Shown here: in pieces, positions 36,255 to 46,640 of the stretch | Position numbering within the stretch: position 1 is the first letter of the stretch | Layout: every line of letters begins with the position of its first letter | Assembly: GCF_001279775.1 (NCBI RefSeq) | Contig: NZ_LGDG01000258.1 | Location: forward strand, 1-62,917 | From: Streptomyces sp. MMG1533 | GTDB taxonomy: Bacteria > Actinomycetota > Actinomycetes > Streptomycetales > Streptomycetaceae | Direction: 5' to 3' | Length of the DNA: 62,917 nt | The notes under the pieces: generated by a model | The model's database searches: none | Told to the model about the DNA's origin: nothing | What the model saw: only the letters and a program-made list of their open reading frames with translations | Made by a program: the position numbers and the translations under genes

Positions 36255-38000
36255 GTGCAGTTCGAGGTGTGGGCACCGCAGGCCGATCGCGTGACGCTCC
36301 ATTGCGACGGCGCCACGCGCGCGTTGGAGCGCGATCCGGCGCGCGTGGGTTGGTGGTGGGGAGAGGCGGACGCGCGGGACGGCACGCGGTACGGCTTCGC
36401 GGTGGACGACGGTCCCGTGCTGCCCGATCCGCGGTCGCGCCGGCAGCCGGACGGCCCGGACGGGCTGAGCGCGGTCGTCGAGCACGAGCGGTACGCGTGG
36501 CAGGCCCAGTGGTCGGGCCGTGCGCTGCCGGGTGCGGTGCTGTACGAGCTGCACGTGGGCACGTACACACCCGAGGGCACCCTGGACGCGGCGGCCGAGC
36601 GGCTCGGGCATCTCGTCGAACTGGGCATCACCCACGTCGAGTTGATGCCCTTGTGTCCCTTCCCCGGGCGGCACGGGTGGGGGTACGAGGGGGTCTCGCT
36701 GTGGGCGGTGCACGAGCCGTACGGCGGCCCCGAGGCGCTGAAACGCTTTGTCGACCGGGCGCACGAGCTCGGTCTGGGCGTGGTCCTGGACGTGGTGCAC
36801 AACCACCTGGGCCCGTCCGGCAACTACCTTCCCGCGTTCGGCCCGTACTTCACGGACACCCACCACACGCCCTGGGGTTCCGCGGTGAACCTGGACGCGC
36901 CCGGCTCGGACGAGGTGCGGGCGTATCTGCTGGACAGCGCGCTGGCGTGGCTGCGCGACTACCGGATGGACGGGCTGCGCCTGGACGCGGTGCACGCGCT
37001 GGCGGACACGCGCGCGCGTCACTATCTGGAGGACCTGTCGACGGCCGTGGACGGCCTGGCCGGCGACCTGGGCCGGCCGCTGTTCCTGATCGCCGAGTCC
37101 GATCTGAACGATCCGCGGCTCGTCACCCCGCGCGCGGAGGGCGGCCTCGGGCTGCACGCGCAGTGGAACGACGACTTCCACCACGCCCTGCACACCGCGC
37201 TCACCGGCGAGTCCCAGGGCTACTACGCCGACTTCGCGCGCGCCCCGCTGGCGGCGGTCGCCAAGACGCTCGCCGGCGGCTACTTCCACGACGGCACGTA
37301 CTCGAGCTTCCGGGACAGGCGCCACGGCCGCCCCCTGGACCGCAACCGCGTGGCGGCACACCGGCTCCTCGGCTACACCCAGACCCACGACCAGGTCGGC
37401 AACCGCGCCCAGGGCGACCGCCTGTCCGCCTCCCTCTCCCCCGGCCTGCTGGCCTGCGCGGCCACGCTGACGCTCACCGCTCCCTTCACGCCGATGCTGT
37501 TCATGGGCGAGGAGTGGGCGGCGGGCACGCCCTGGCAGTTCTTCACCGACCACACCGATCCGGAGCTCGCCGAAGCCGTACGGCAGGGCAGGCGGCGGGA
37601 GTTCGCGGCGCACGGCTGGGCCGAGGAGGACGTCCCTGACCCGCAGGACCCCGCCACCCGCGACCGCTCCTGCCTCGACTGGTCCGAGCCCGAGAGCGAG
37701 CCCCACGCGCGTGTGCTGGCCTGGTACCGCCGGCTCATCGCCCTTCGGCACGAGCAGGCGGACCTCACGGATCCCGATCTTGCCGACACCAAGGTGGCGT
37801 ACGACGAGGAGAGCCGATGGCTCGCCTTCCGTCGGGGGGACGTCCGTGTGGTCGTGAACCTGGCCAAGGAGCCGGCGGCGATCCCTCTCGGCTCCCGACC
37901 CGCGCGCGTGCTCGCCGCCTGGGAGCCCGTCGAGGCGTCGGGGCCGGACGGGATGCTGCACGTGCCCGGGGAGTCGTGCGTGGTGCTCCTGCAGGACTGA
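36255..38000 (+). CDS. treZ: Maltooligosyltrehalose trehalohydrolase
   Basis: A 581-residue GH13 enzyme that cuts trehalose from maltooligosyltrehalose. It opens MQFEVWAPQADRVTLHCDG (N-terminal CBM48-like domain). Barrel motifs are LYELHVGTYTPEGTLDAA, VVLDVVHNHLGPSGNYL, the nucleophile region MDGLRLDAVHAL, the acid/base region LFLIAESDLNDPRL, and GYTQTHDQVGNRAQGDRL. GTG 36255 has AAGGGGA 7 nt upstream. It completes the TreX-TreY-TreZ route for trehalose from glycogen, in the same direction as the other two but separated from treY by four unrelated genes. Confidence 0.93.
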   Translation: MQFEVWAPQADRVTLHCDGATRALERDPARVGWWWGEADARDGTRYGFAVDDGPVLPDPRSRRQPDGPDGLSAVVEHERYAWQAQWSGRALPGAVLYELHVGTYTPEGTLDAAAERLGHLVELGITHVELMPLCPFPGRHGWGYEGVSLWAVHEPYGGPEALKRFVDRAHELGLGVVLDVVHNHLGPSGNYLPAFGPYFTDTHHTPWGSAVNLDAPGSDEVRAYLLDSALAWLRDYRMDGLRLDAVHALADTRARHYLEDLSTAVDGLAGDLGRPLFLIAESDLNDPRLVTPRAEGGLGLHAQWNDDFHHALHTALTGESQGYYADFARAPLAAVAKTLAGGYFHDGTYSSFRDRRHGRPLDRNRVAAHRLLGYTQTHDQVGNRAQGDRLSASLSPGLLACAATLTLTAPFTPMLFMGEEWAAGTPWQFFTDHTDPELAEAVRQGRRREFAAHGWAEEDVPDPQDPATRDRSCLDWSEPESEPHARVLAWYRRLIALRHEQADLTDPDLADTKVAYDEESRWLAFRRGDVRVVVNLAKEPAAIPLGSRPARVLAAWEPVEASGPDGMLHVPGESCVVLLQD

Positions 38001-38040
38001 GTCCGCCCGGCCCCTCGTCGCCTGCCCGTCCCCTCGTCGG

Positions 38041-38130
38041 AACCGGACGCGGGATCAGAACCGGATGCGGGATCAGAACCGGATGCGGGATCAGAACCGG
38101 ATGCGAGATCAGAACCGGATGCGGGCGGAC
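38041..38130. repeat. 18-nt tandem repeat, five copies
   Basis: Five head-to-tail units of AACCGGATGCGGGATCAG, at 38041, 38059, 38077, 38095 and 38113. The first has C for T, the fourth has A for G, and the fifth is partial. It starts 40 nt after treZ. The array runs into the 3' end of the possible decayed gene on the minus strand. Confidence 0.95.
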
Positions 38131-38395
38131 AGCAGCCCCAGGCCCGCTGCCGCCGCCTGTCTCCACACCCGCAGCGGGCCGTCGAGGAGTGCCGCGGCGT
38201 CCTTGTCCCCGGGCCAGTCGTCGATCCGGGCCGGCGCCTGGTCCCGCTCCGCGCCGGTCAGCGCGAGTGCCGCTGCGACGGCCGGCAGGCAGGCGTGCAC
38301 CGAGGCGGCGGTCAGGACTGCGTCACCGGCCCACCCGGCAGGGTTCGGGCGCGTTCCGGGCCCAGGCCGTGGAAGAGGGCGGCCACCGGCCCATA
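38109..38395 (-). pseudogene. Possible decayed or frameshifted small gene
   Basis: Directly after the APH-fold gene, the minus strand reads YGPVAALFHGLGPERARTLP in one frame (38392 to about 38330). A shift then gives NPAGWAGDAVLTAASVHACLP and a further Ala-rich stretch (AVAAALALTGAERDQAPARI) in another frame, ending LGLLSARIRF at 38109. The two pieces join smoothly if one frameshift near 38340 is allowed. There is no initiation codon at the 5' end. The last residues come from the 18-nt repeat. I do not recognise the family. It could also be chance open sequence. Confidence 0.3.
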
Positions 38396-38398
38396 CCG

Positions 38399-39355
38399 CT
38401 ACTCGCCCGCCTCGCCCGCCTCGCCCGCCTCGTCGTCCCGCAGTTCCGTCACCCGTTCCAGCAGGATCGCCTCCCAGGCCCGTCGCAGCCGGGTCCTGAG
38501 CAGGGGCAGGGGTGTGTCGTCGCGGCCCTTCAGGCGGGCAGCGAGATGGATGACCGTGTCGCAGCGGGCCAGCCAGAGGCCGCGCAGGCAGGGGCGGGCG
38601 CCGTAGCCGGCGAGAGTGGCGGCGCGGACGGCGGCCGGGGAGCCGACGGCGCGGGCGAGGCCTGCGATGTCCTCGGCGGGATCACCGACGACCGCGTCGG
38701 TCCAGTCCAGAACCCCGCGCACCCGGCCGTCGGCGCTGACCACGAGATGGTCGCCGGTGAGGCCGTGGTGGACGAGGACCGCGGTGCCGGACTGGGCGGC
38801 GAGCTGGACCGCGGCCGGGGCCGTGAGCTGCTGGAGGCGGCCGGGGTCGAACTCGTCGGCAGCGGCGAGGCGTTCGGCGGCGCGCTCGGCCTCCCGGCGC
38901 AGGGCTTCCAGGGAGCGCGGGCCGGTGCGCGGCACCCCGAGCGCCTCCGCCTGGCGGACCGGCACCTCGCGCAGGCCCGTGAGCAGCCCGGCCAGGTCGG
39001 CCTCGCCGACGGCGGACACGTCGTGGTCCTCTCCCGAGCCGCCGGGCAGCTTCGTGTCCAGCGTGTACGCCAGCCCGGGCGCCCACTCGCCGTGCGCCAC
39101 GCTCGTCGGCACCGCGACCGTCAGGTGGGGGCGGACGAGGTCACGCAGGCGCAGTTCGCGGCGTCGGCGGGCGGCGGCCTCGCGGTCGGGGGCGAGGCGC
39201 AGCACATGGCGCGTGCCGACCCACCAGGTGGCGGGCTCGCCGCCCTCGGCGGCGGGCCGGACGTCGGGGCCGGCCGCGTTGGCCGCGCCCTCCTTGAGCA
39301 GGGTACGGACCAGCCGGCGGACGGTGTCCGCGGTGGGTGTCGGTGCCTGGGTCAT
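38399..39355 (-). CDS. APH-fold phosphotransferase family protein
   Basis: A 318-residue protein. The APH-like N-lobe includes WWVGTRHVLRLAPDREAAARRRRELRL, with a catalytic-loop region AVLVHHGLTGDHLVVSADGRVRGVLDWTDAVVGDPAEDIAGLA. The usual HGDxxxxN reads HHGLTGDHL, so the expected Asn is replaced and catalytic ability is uncertain. The metal-site Asp in LDWTDA is kept. It ends in a repetitive DDEAGEAGEAGE. The start is ATG 39355. It lies 66 nt after the M24 peptidase gene and is probably co-transcribed. Confidence 0.72.
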   Translation of the reverse strand: MTQAPTPTADTVRRLVRTLLKEGAANAAGPDVRPAAEGGEPATWWVGTRHVLRLAPDREAAARRRRELRLRDLVRPHLTVAVPTSVAHGEWAPGLAYTLDTKLPGGSGEDHDVSAVGEADLAGLLTGLREVPVRQAEALGVPRTGPRSLEALRREAERAAERLAAADEFDPGRLQQLTAPAAVQLAAQSGTAVLVHHGLTGDHLVVSADGRVRGVLDWTDAVVGDPAEDIAGLARAVGSPAAVRAATLAGYGARPCLRGLWLARCDTVIHLAARLKGRDDTPLPLLRTRLRRAWEAILLERVTELRDDEAGEAGEAGE

Positions 39356-39421
39356 GGTCGCGCCGTTGTCGTTCCTGAGGACGTAGGGGCTCCTGCTCGT
39401 GCTGTTGTCACCGCTGCTGCG

Positions 39422-40549
39422 TCAGTCCACTATCACCATCTCGCGGGTCGTGTCGTTGAGGCGGCGGCCGCCGTCCTCGGTGACCGTGACGATGTCCTCG
39501 ATGCGTACCCCGAACCGGCCCGGCAGGTAGATGCCGGGTTCCACGGAGAAGCACATGCCGGGCACGAGGGGCTGTTCCTCGCCCTCGATCATGTACGGCG
39601 GCTCGTGCGTGGTGACGCCGATGCCGTGGCCGGTGCGGTGGATGAAGTACTCGCCGTACCCGGCGTCGGCGATGACCGAGCGGGCGGCCCGGTCGACCTC
39701 CTGGCAGGCGACGCCGGGCCGTACGGCCCGAAAGCCCGCCTCCTGGGCCTCGCGCACGAGGTCGTGCACCCGGCGTTCCTCGTCGCTGGGTTCGCCGACG
39801 TGGACCGTGCGGGAGGTGTCGGAGCCGTAGCCGTCCTTGAGACCGCCGAAGTCCAGGACGACCATGTCGCCCCGCTCGACGACCCGGTCACCCACCTCGT
39901 GGTGCGGGTTGGCGCCGTTCGGGCCCGAGGCGACGATCGTGAAGTCGACCTGTGCGTGGCCGTGTTCGCGCAGCAGCCGGCCGAGGTCCGCGGCGATCTC
40001 CGACTCCCTGCGGCCGGTGAAGGGAACGTTCCGGATCTCCTCGAACGTTGCGTCTGCGGCCGCGCCCGCGGCCGCCAACAGCTCCAGCTCCGCCGCGTCC
40101 TTGACGGCGCGCAGCATCGGCAGGGCCTCGGTGAGGGAGGCGTAGGAGGTGCCCGGCAGCGCCTTCTGCAGTCCCAGGAGGTGCATCGCCCAGGCGTTGT
40201 CGCTGACGCCGAAGCTGCCGGAGGCGTCGAGGAGGGCGGCGGTGGCGGCGTAGGGGTCCTTGCCGTCGGTCCAGTCCCGCAGGGTCAGGGCGGACGCGCC
40301 GGACGCCTTCGCGGCGTCCGGGGCCTCCAGGGTGGGGACGACCAGGACGGGGTCCTGTCCGGGAGCGAGGACCAGCAGGGTGAGCCGTTCGGTGGTCGCG
40401 GTGGGCGCGTAGCCGGTGAGCCACACCAGGTCCGGTCCCGGTGCCACCAGCAGCCCGGCCAGCCCGGCCTCGGCGGCCACCGTCGCCGCGCGCTCCATAC
40501 GGGCCCTGTAGTCGTCGGCGGTGAAGGGCGCGGCCGTACTGCCGGTCAT
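39422..40549 (-). CDS. M24-family Xaa-Pro aminopeptidase
   Basis: A 375-residue protein. A creatinase-like N-terminal domain (ADDYRARMERAATVAAEAGLAGLLVAPGPDLVWLTGY) precedes a pita-bread metallopeptidase domain. Metal ligands can be placed in VVLDFGGLKDGYGSDTSRT (two Asp), FIHRTGHGIGVTTHE (His), FSVEPGIYLPG (Glu) and VRIEDIVTVT (Glu). It should remove N-terminal residues before proline in cytoplasmic peptides. Start ATG 40549. The upstream 300-nt gap contains an AT-rich inverted repeat. Confidence 0.88.
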   Translation of the reverse strand: MTGSTAAPFTADDYRARMERAATVAAEAGLAGLLVAPGPDLVWLTGYAPTATTERLTLLVLAPGQDPVLVVPTLEAPDAAKASGASALTLRDWTDGKDPYAATAALLDASGSFGVSDNAWAMHLLGLQKALPGTSYASLTEALPMLRAVKDAAELELLAAAGAAADATFEEIRNVPFTGRRESEIAADLGRLLREHGHAQVDFTIVASGPNGANPHHEVGDRVVERGDMVVLDFGGLKDGYGSDTSRTVHVGEPSDEERRVHDLVREAQEAGFRAVRPGVACQEVDRAARSVIADAGYGEYFIHRTGHGIGVTTHEPPYMIEGEEQPLVPGMCFSVEPGIYLPGRFGVRIEDIVTVTEDGGRRLNDTTREMVIVD

Positions 40550-40681
40550 CCGGGCCTCCCGGGGCGGGTGAAGGGACTACGGGCAGCATCCTGCCCGGAC
40601 AGCGGGGGCCGCGCGAGCCGGTTGTCACGTCTTTTGTGCGCGTCGTCGACCACCATCCCTAACGCATGGGTATTGCACAAC

Positions 40682-40695
40682 CATTAAACCTAATG
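40682..40695. promoter_or_regulatory. AT-rich inverted repeat upstream of the M24 gene
   Basis: CATTA-AACC-TAATG is a perfect 5-bp inverted repeat with a 4-nt spacer, about 135 nt upstream of the M24 start. A further CATTAG at 40713-40718 is nearby. The patch (40665-40720) is far lower in GC than its surroundings. It is a candidate operator or promoter. Confidence 0.45.
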
Positions 40696-40727
40696 TCTGG
40701 ATCACCTTTTTCCATTAGCAATGACGC

Positions 40728-40759
40728 CCCTCCCGGACGCTGTGGCCGTCCCGGGAGGG
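40728..40759 (-). terminator. Hairpin downstream of the PDZ gene
   Basis: CCCTCCCGG (40728-40736) and CCGGGAGGG (40751-40759) form a 9-bp stem with a 14-nt loop. It lies about 90 nt after the stop of the minus-strand PDZ gene. There is no T-run. Confidence 0.5.
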
Positions 40760-40849
40760 CCAGCGGGTCGCGTACCGGGACGCTCCGAATCGAGCCGGCC
40801 TTTCATGCGCCGGACGTCGAGGGGCGGCTGACGGGCCACTTAAGGGTGG

Positions 40850-41449
40850 TCATGTGACGACGCCGGGGACTGCCGTCAACTGCTGGTAGCCACCGCTGCG
40901 GTGACGCACCGTCAGCACGATCGCCTTGCCGGGGCGGGCGTCGGCGACGGCTCGGGCGAGGTCGGCCGCCGAGTCGACCCGGGTCCGGCCGAACGCCAGG
41001 AGCACGTCACCGCGGACCAGGCCCGCCGTGTACGCCGGGCCGGGGACATGGACGCCCACGACCAGGGCGCCCGGCTTCTCGGCGTCCACGGCTTCCAGGC
41101 CGAGGGTCACGGCGACGGGTGCCGGTGAAGCGGCCGGGTCCGACGCGGACGGTCCGGAGTGCGCAGAGGTGGACGTGCTCCCCCGGCCGCCCGGCCCGGG
41201 CTGCCCCTGCTCCCCCGCCTGTCGCTGGAGTTCGGCGAGTTTGCTCATGCCGATCACCGTGGCGCCGACCGTGCCGAGGCCGATCCCGGACAGGACCAGG
41301 ACCGTGCCGACGAACAGGGCGAACAGCAGGGCCCTCAGCCGTCGGCCACGTCGGCGGGCGGCGTGCGGGCGCCGGGCGGAACCGGACTTGGTGCCGCCGC
41401 GCGGTTCCCGACCGGGCATCGGCTTGGGACGCAACGCAGTCTGTTCCAT
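40850..41449 (-). CDS. Membrane-anchored PDZ-domain protein
   Basis: A 199-residue protein. A basic cytoplasmic N-terminus precedes one membrane helix (LLFALFVGTVLVLSGIGLGTVGATVIG, about 42-68), a Gly/Ser-rich linker and a C-terminal PDZ domain (VVGVHVPGPAYTAGLVRGDVLLAFGRTRVDSAADLARAV). No protease domain is present, unlike HtrA-type proteins. It may act as an adaptor or regulator. ATG 41449 follows GGAGGCGATCC directly. That ribosome-binding segment is duplicated, with GGATCGCCTCCGGC at 41450-41463 and again at 41470-41483. Confidence 0.75.
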   Translation of the reverse strand: MEQTALRPKPMPGREPRGGTKSGSARRPHAARRRGRRLRALLFALFVGTVLVLSGIGLGTVGATVIGMSKLAELQRQAGEQGQPGPGGRGSTSTSAHSGPSASDPAASPAPVAVTLGLEAVDAEKPGALVVGVHVPGPAYTAGLVRGDVLLAFGRTRVDSAADLARAVADARPGKAIVLTVRHRSGGYQQLTAVPGVVT

Positions 41450-41582
41450 GGATCGCCTCCGGCTGGTGCGGATCGCCTCCGGCGGATACGGACCGATCCC
41501 GCCTGCTGGTCTACCCGGCACACCGGCGCTCCACGAGCCACGAACGAGTGAGACTGACCCTCGGTCAAGGGCGGGAAGGTAC

Positions 41583-42449
41583 TCACACCCGCCCCACCAA
41601 CACCTCCACCAGCCGAGCCGCCGCTCCCCGCGGCGCCCCCGTGCACACCAGTTCCGTCCGGTGCACGACCCGCGGCTCGGTGACCGGGACGGCGACCGCG
41701 CCCGGCACCCCGGCGGCCGCCGACCGGGGCAGCAGGGTCAGGCCGTGGCCCGCGGCGGACAGGGCGGTCAGGACGCGCACGTCGGTGCCCTCGTAGCGCA
41801 GGGCGGGCCGGAAGCCGTGGCCCCCGCCTGCCGCACGAAGCTGGGCGAGCGGCAGGCCGGCATCGGGTGCGTCCAGCCAGCGCGCGTCGGCGAGGTCCGT
41901 GAGGCGCAGCCCGGTGCGCCGGGCCAGCGGATGGGCGGTGGGCAGCAGGACGCACACGGGCTCCTCGTCGACGCCGTGCGTGGTCAGCGGGGCCACGTCG
42001 GGCAGCCGCAGCGGGTCGCTGGGCGCGGCCAGGCCGTCGACCAGGCCCAGGTCGGCCGTGCCGGTGGCGACGGCCGCGGGGATCCCGTCGCGGGCCAGCA
42101 CCCGCACCGTCACACCGGCCGCGGGCAGCGCGGCGACGGCACGCGGGCCGAGGGCCGTCGGTGCGACGGCGAGCGTCAGGCCGGGCTCGGGCGCGGCGGC
42201 CATCCGTACGACGTCCGCACGGGCCGCGTCCAGGCGCAGCAGCAGCGGGCCCGCGTGTTCGAGGAGCCGCTCGCCGGCCGCCGTGGGCGCGACGGGACGG
42301 CGGGTGAGCAGCGGTGCCCCGAGGTCCTGCTCCAGGGCCGCGATGTGCTGGGACACCGCCGACTGGGTGTAGCCCAGCGTGCGGGCGGCCTCCGAGAAGG
42401 AGGAGAGACGGGCGACGGTGACGTACGTGCGCAGGAGGTGCGGATCCAT
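41583..42449 (-). CDS. LysR-family regulator (divergent to a PyrG-like amidotransferase)
   Basis: A 288-residue LysR regulator. The helix-turn-helix is MDPHLLRTYVTVARLSSFSEAARTLGYTQSAVSQHIAALE, followed by a short effector domain. ATG 42449 matches the family start; ATG 42473 would add eight residues and also has a possible CGGAG site. It shares a gap of 94 nt with the divergent amidotransferase gene, so it probably controls that gene. The effector is unknown. Confidence 0.85.
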   Translation of the reverse strand: MDPHLLRTYVTVARLSSFSEAARTLGYTQSAVSQHIAALEQDLGAPLLTRRPVAPTAAGERLLEHAGPLLLRLDAARADVVRMAAAPEPGLTLAVAPTALGPRAVAALPAAGVTVRVLARDGIPAAVATGTADLGLVDGLAAPSDPLRLPDVAPLTTHGVDEEPVCVLLPTAHPLARRTGLRLTDLADARWLDAPDAGLPLAQLRAAGGGHGFRPALRYEGTDVRVLTALSAAGHGLTLLPRSAAAGVPGAVAVPVTEPRVVHRTELVCTGAPRGAAARLVEVLVGRV

Positions 42450-42543
42450 GTCCGCCAGGATCCCGCACCACATCAGCTCCGCTTATCGAGAGTGCAGAAA
42501 TCATCGTTGGACGTGAATTCCGGGCCGCGCGCAGGATGAGCCC

Positions 42544-43269
42544 ATGACCACCACCACAGCCCGGCTCGCCCTCGTCGGCGACCGCTCCCCCAACGTCGTG
42601 TCGCACACCCGCATCCCGCTCCTCCTCGACGCCCTCGCCGAGCGCGACCGGATCGTCCTGGACGCCTACTGGATCCCGTCCGAGGAGGCGGAGGACGAGG
42701 ACGCCGTCCGCGGGTTCGACGCGGTGTGGGTCGTACCCGGCAGCCCGTACCGCAGCGAGACCGGCGTGCTCGCCGCGGTCCGTACCGCGCGCGTGGCGGG
42801 AATTCCGTTCCTCGGGACGTGCGGCGGTTTCCAGCACGCGCTCCTGGAGTACGCCCGTGACGTGTGCGGACTGACGCGGGTGGCACACGCCGAGAACGAC
42901 CCCGACGCCGACGACTTCCTCATCGAGCCGCTGGCCTGTTCGCTCGTGGGCCACGAGTCCGTGGTGCGCGTCGAGGCGGGTTCGCTCGCCCAGTCCGTGA
43001 TCGGCTCGGAGCGCACGGTCGAGCGCTACTTCTGCGCGTACGGCCCCACGCGCCACCTCGACACGCTGCGCGCGCACGGTCTGCGCTTCTCCGGGTACGA
43101 CGAGGACGGCCACGTCCGGATCGCCGAACTCCCGGGCCACTCCTTCTTCCTGGCCACCCTCTTCCAGCCGGAGCTTTCCGGCGACGGCTCGCGCCCGCAC
43201 CCGATCGTCCGGGCGCTGGCGCGAGCCGCGGTGGAGCACGCGGCACGGGCCGCGGGACAGCCCGTCTGA
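42544..43269 (+). CDS. Stand-alone CTP-synthase C-terminal-like glutamine amidotransferase domain
   Basis: A 241-residue class I GATase-like protein. It resembles the C-terminal domain of CTP synthase but lacks the synthetase domain. The nucleophile Cys is in FLGTCGGFQHALLEYARDV. The catalytic His-Pro-Glu region reads LFQPEL, so the His is replaced by Gln and ordinary glutaminase activity is doubtful. From memory this matches the 'CTP synthase C-terminal region-related (seleno)protein' family, where Cys is sometimes Sec. Start ATG 42544. It is convergent with geoA (15-nt gap) and divergent from a LysR gene. Confidence 0.75.
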   Translation: MTTTTARLALVGDRSPNVVSHTRIPLLLDALAERDRIVLDAYWIPSEEAEDEDAVRGFDAVWVVPGSPYRSETGVLAAVRTARVAGIPFLGTCGGFQHALLEYARDVCGLTRVAHAENDPDADDFLIEPLACSLVGHESVVRVEAGSLAQSVIGSERTVERYFCAYGPTRHLDTLRAHGLRFSGYDEDGHVRIAELPGHSFFLATLFQPELSGDGSRPHPIVRALARAAVEHAARAAGQPV

Positions 43270-43284
43270 CGCGTTTCGCGGACG

Positions 43285-45450
<2,166 letters not shown>

Positions 45451-45517
45451 CTACCCAGGGCCCTGCGGGGGCATCCACGGGGCGGGACATGATCACACCA
45501 TCGCGTGAATCTGGCCC

Positions 45518-46387
45518 TCACTCCTTCGAGACATGGGCAACGACCTCGTCGGCGACCCAGGCCAGGGCGTCCGGCAACGCGTCCGTGGCCACCGGCAGCC
45601 ACAGCGAGCACGCGGCGAGCCCGGCGTCGGCCAGCTGCCCGAGCTCCTCCCGTACGCTCTCCGCGGTCGCCTCCGCACCGCCCAGCGGACGCCCGGGCGG
45701 GGGTACGGCCGCCGCGAAGCCCGGCGGCAGCAGGAACTGCCCCGCCGTCAGCTCCAGCGGCGGCATGGCCGGATCCCGACCCGCCTCCTCCCCGAGCGCG
45801 GCCAGCCGGTCCCGCACCTCGGTGAGCCCGGCCGCGTCGAGGCCGGCGCCGTGCCAGGCGTCGCCGTGCCGCAGCGCTCGGCGCAGCGCGGCGTCGCTGT
45901 GTCCGCCGACCCACACCTCGGGACCGCCGTCCGTGCGCGGCCGCACCCCGAGCCTCGGCTGCCCCTCGCCGCCCCGCCACAGCCTCCGTACGACGGCCAG
46001 CTGTTCGTCGGCGCGCCCGCCCCGCCCGGCGAACGGCACCCCCGCCGCGGCGAACTCCTCGGCGTCCCAGCCGGTTCCGACCCCCAGCGTGAAACGGCCG
46101 CCCGAGAGACGGTCGAGGGTGGCGGTCTGGTGGGCGATCACGACCGGGTTGTAGAGGGGAAGAATCAGGACACTGCTCACCAGGCCGATCCGGCTGGTCG
46201 CCCCGGCCACGGCGGACAGCAGGACGAGCGGGTCCGGAGTGACTCCGAGATTCCCGGCCAGCAGATGACTGCTCGCGATGACGTGGTCGAAGCCCAGTTC
46301 CTCGGCCGTCCGGGCCGTTTCCAGGACGCCGTCGAGCTCGTGCTCCCCCGCGGGCCACAGGCGATGCGGTGCGACTCCGATACGCAT
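45518..46387 (-). CDS. LLM-class F420-dependent oxidoreductase
   Basis: A 289-residue luciferase-like monooxygenase-fold protein: ARTAEELGFDHVIASSHL, RIGLVSSVLILPLYNPVVIAHQTATLDRLSGGRFTLGVGTGW and GGPEVWVGGHSDAALRRA. Such proteins use F420 or FMN; the substrate is unknown. ATG 46387 (MRIGVAPHRLWP) is the family start, rather than an upstream in-frame codon. It lies 76 nt upstream of geoA in the same direction, so co-transcription is possible, but a geosmin role is not established. Confidence 0.82.
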   Translation of the reverse strand: MRIGVAPHRLWPAGEHELDGVLETARTAEELGFDHVIASSHLLAGNLGVTPDPLVLLSAVAGATSRIGLVSSVLILPLYNPVVIAHQTATLDRLSGGRFTLGVGTGWDAEEFAAAGVPFAGRGGRADEQLAVVRRLWRGGEGQPRLGVRPRTDGGPEVWVGGHSDAALRRALRHGDAWHGAGLDAAGLTEVRDRLAALGEEAGRDPAMPPLELTAGQFLLPPGFAAAVPPPGRPLGGAEATAESVREELGQLADAGLAACSLWLPVATDALPDALAWVADEVVAHVSKE

Positions 46388-46467
46388 GTACGGCTGGCTC
46401 CCCTCACATGGTGTCACCGGAGCCAACAACGCGACGGCCGCCCCTCATCCCGAAATTCCGCGCTCCC

Positions 46468-46532
46468 GCACTCCCAAACTGCCGGACTCCCGAACTGCCG
46501 GACTCCCGAACTCCCGCGATCCCGAACTGAAC
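46468..46532. repeat. 16-nt tandem repeat, about four copies
   Basis: Degenerate units related to GACTCCCGAACTGCCG, with two good copies at 46485-46500 and 46501-46516 and weaker ones on each side. They lie in the 253-nt divergent gap between the LLM oxidoreductase and STAND-TPR genes. Confidence 0.8.
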
Positions 46533-46640
46533 TTCGCCAACGCTCTCAAACCCCCTTCGGTGCCTGTGACATGAGACCCTGAAGTCGGGAGAGGGGTTCG
46601 GACGTAGCCGTCGAGGTGTGTGCCGACAGGGGGGTCCTCG

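Noticed and set aside
38041..38130. The 18-nt repeats as a CRISPR array
   Set aside because: Units are head-to-tail without spacers, and no cas genes are present.
38399..39355. An aminoglycoside resistance gene
   Set aside because: Only the general APH fold is visible and the catalytic-loop Asn is missing; no resistance subfamily is recognised.
42544..43269. A truncated CTP synthase
   Set aside because: The protein is complete, has its own start and regulator, and matches a stand-alone family; it is not a fragment of pyrG.
46468..46532. The 16-nt repeats as an iteron-type origin
   Set aside because: Few degenerate copies in a promoter gap, with no replication gene near.
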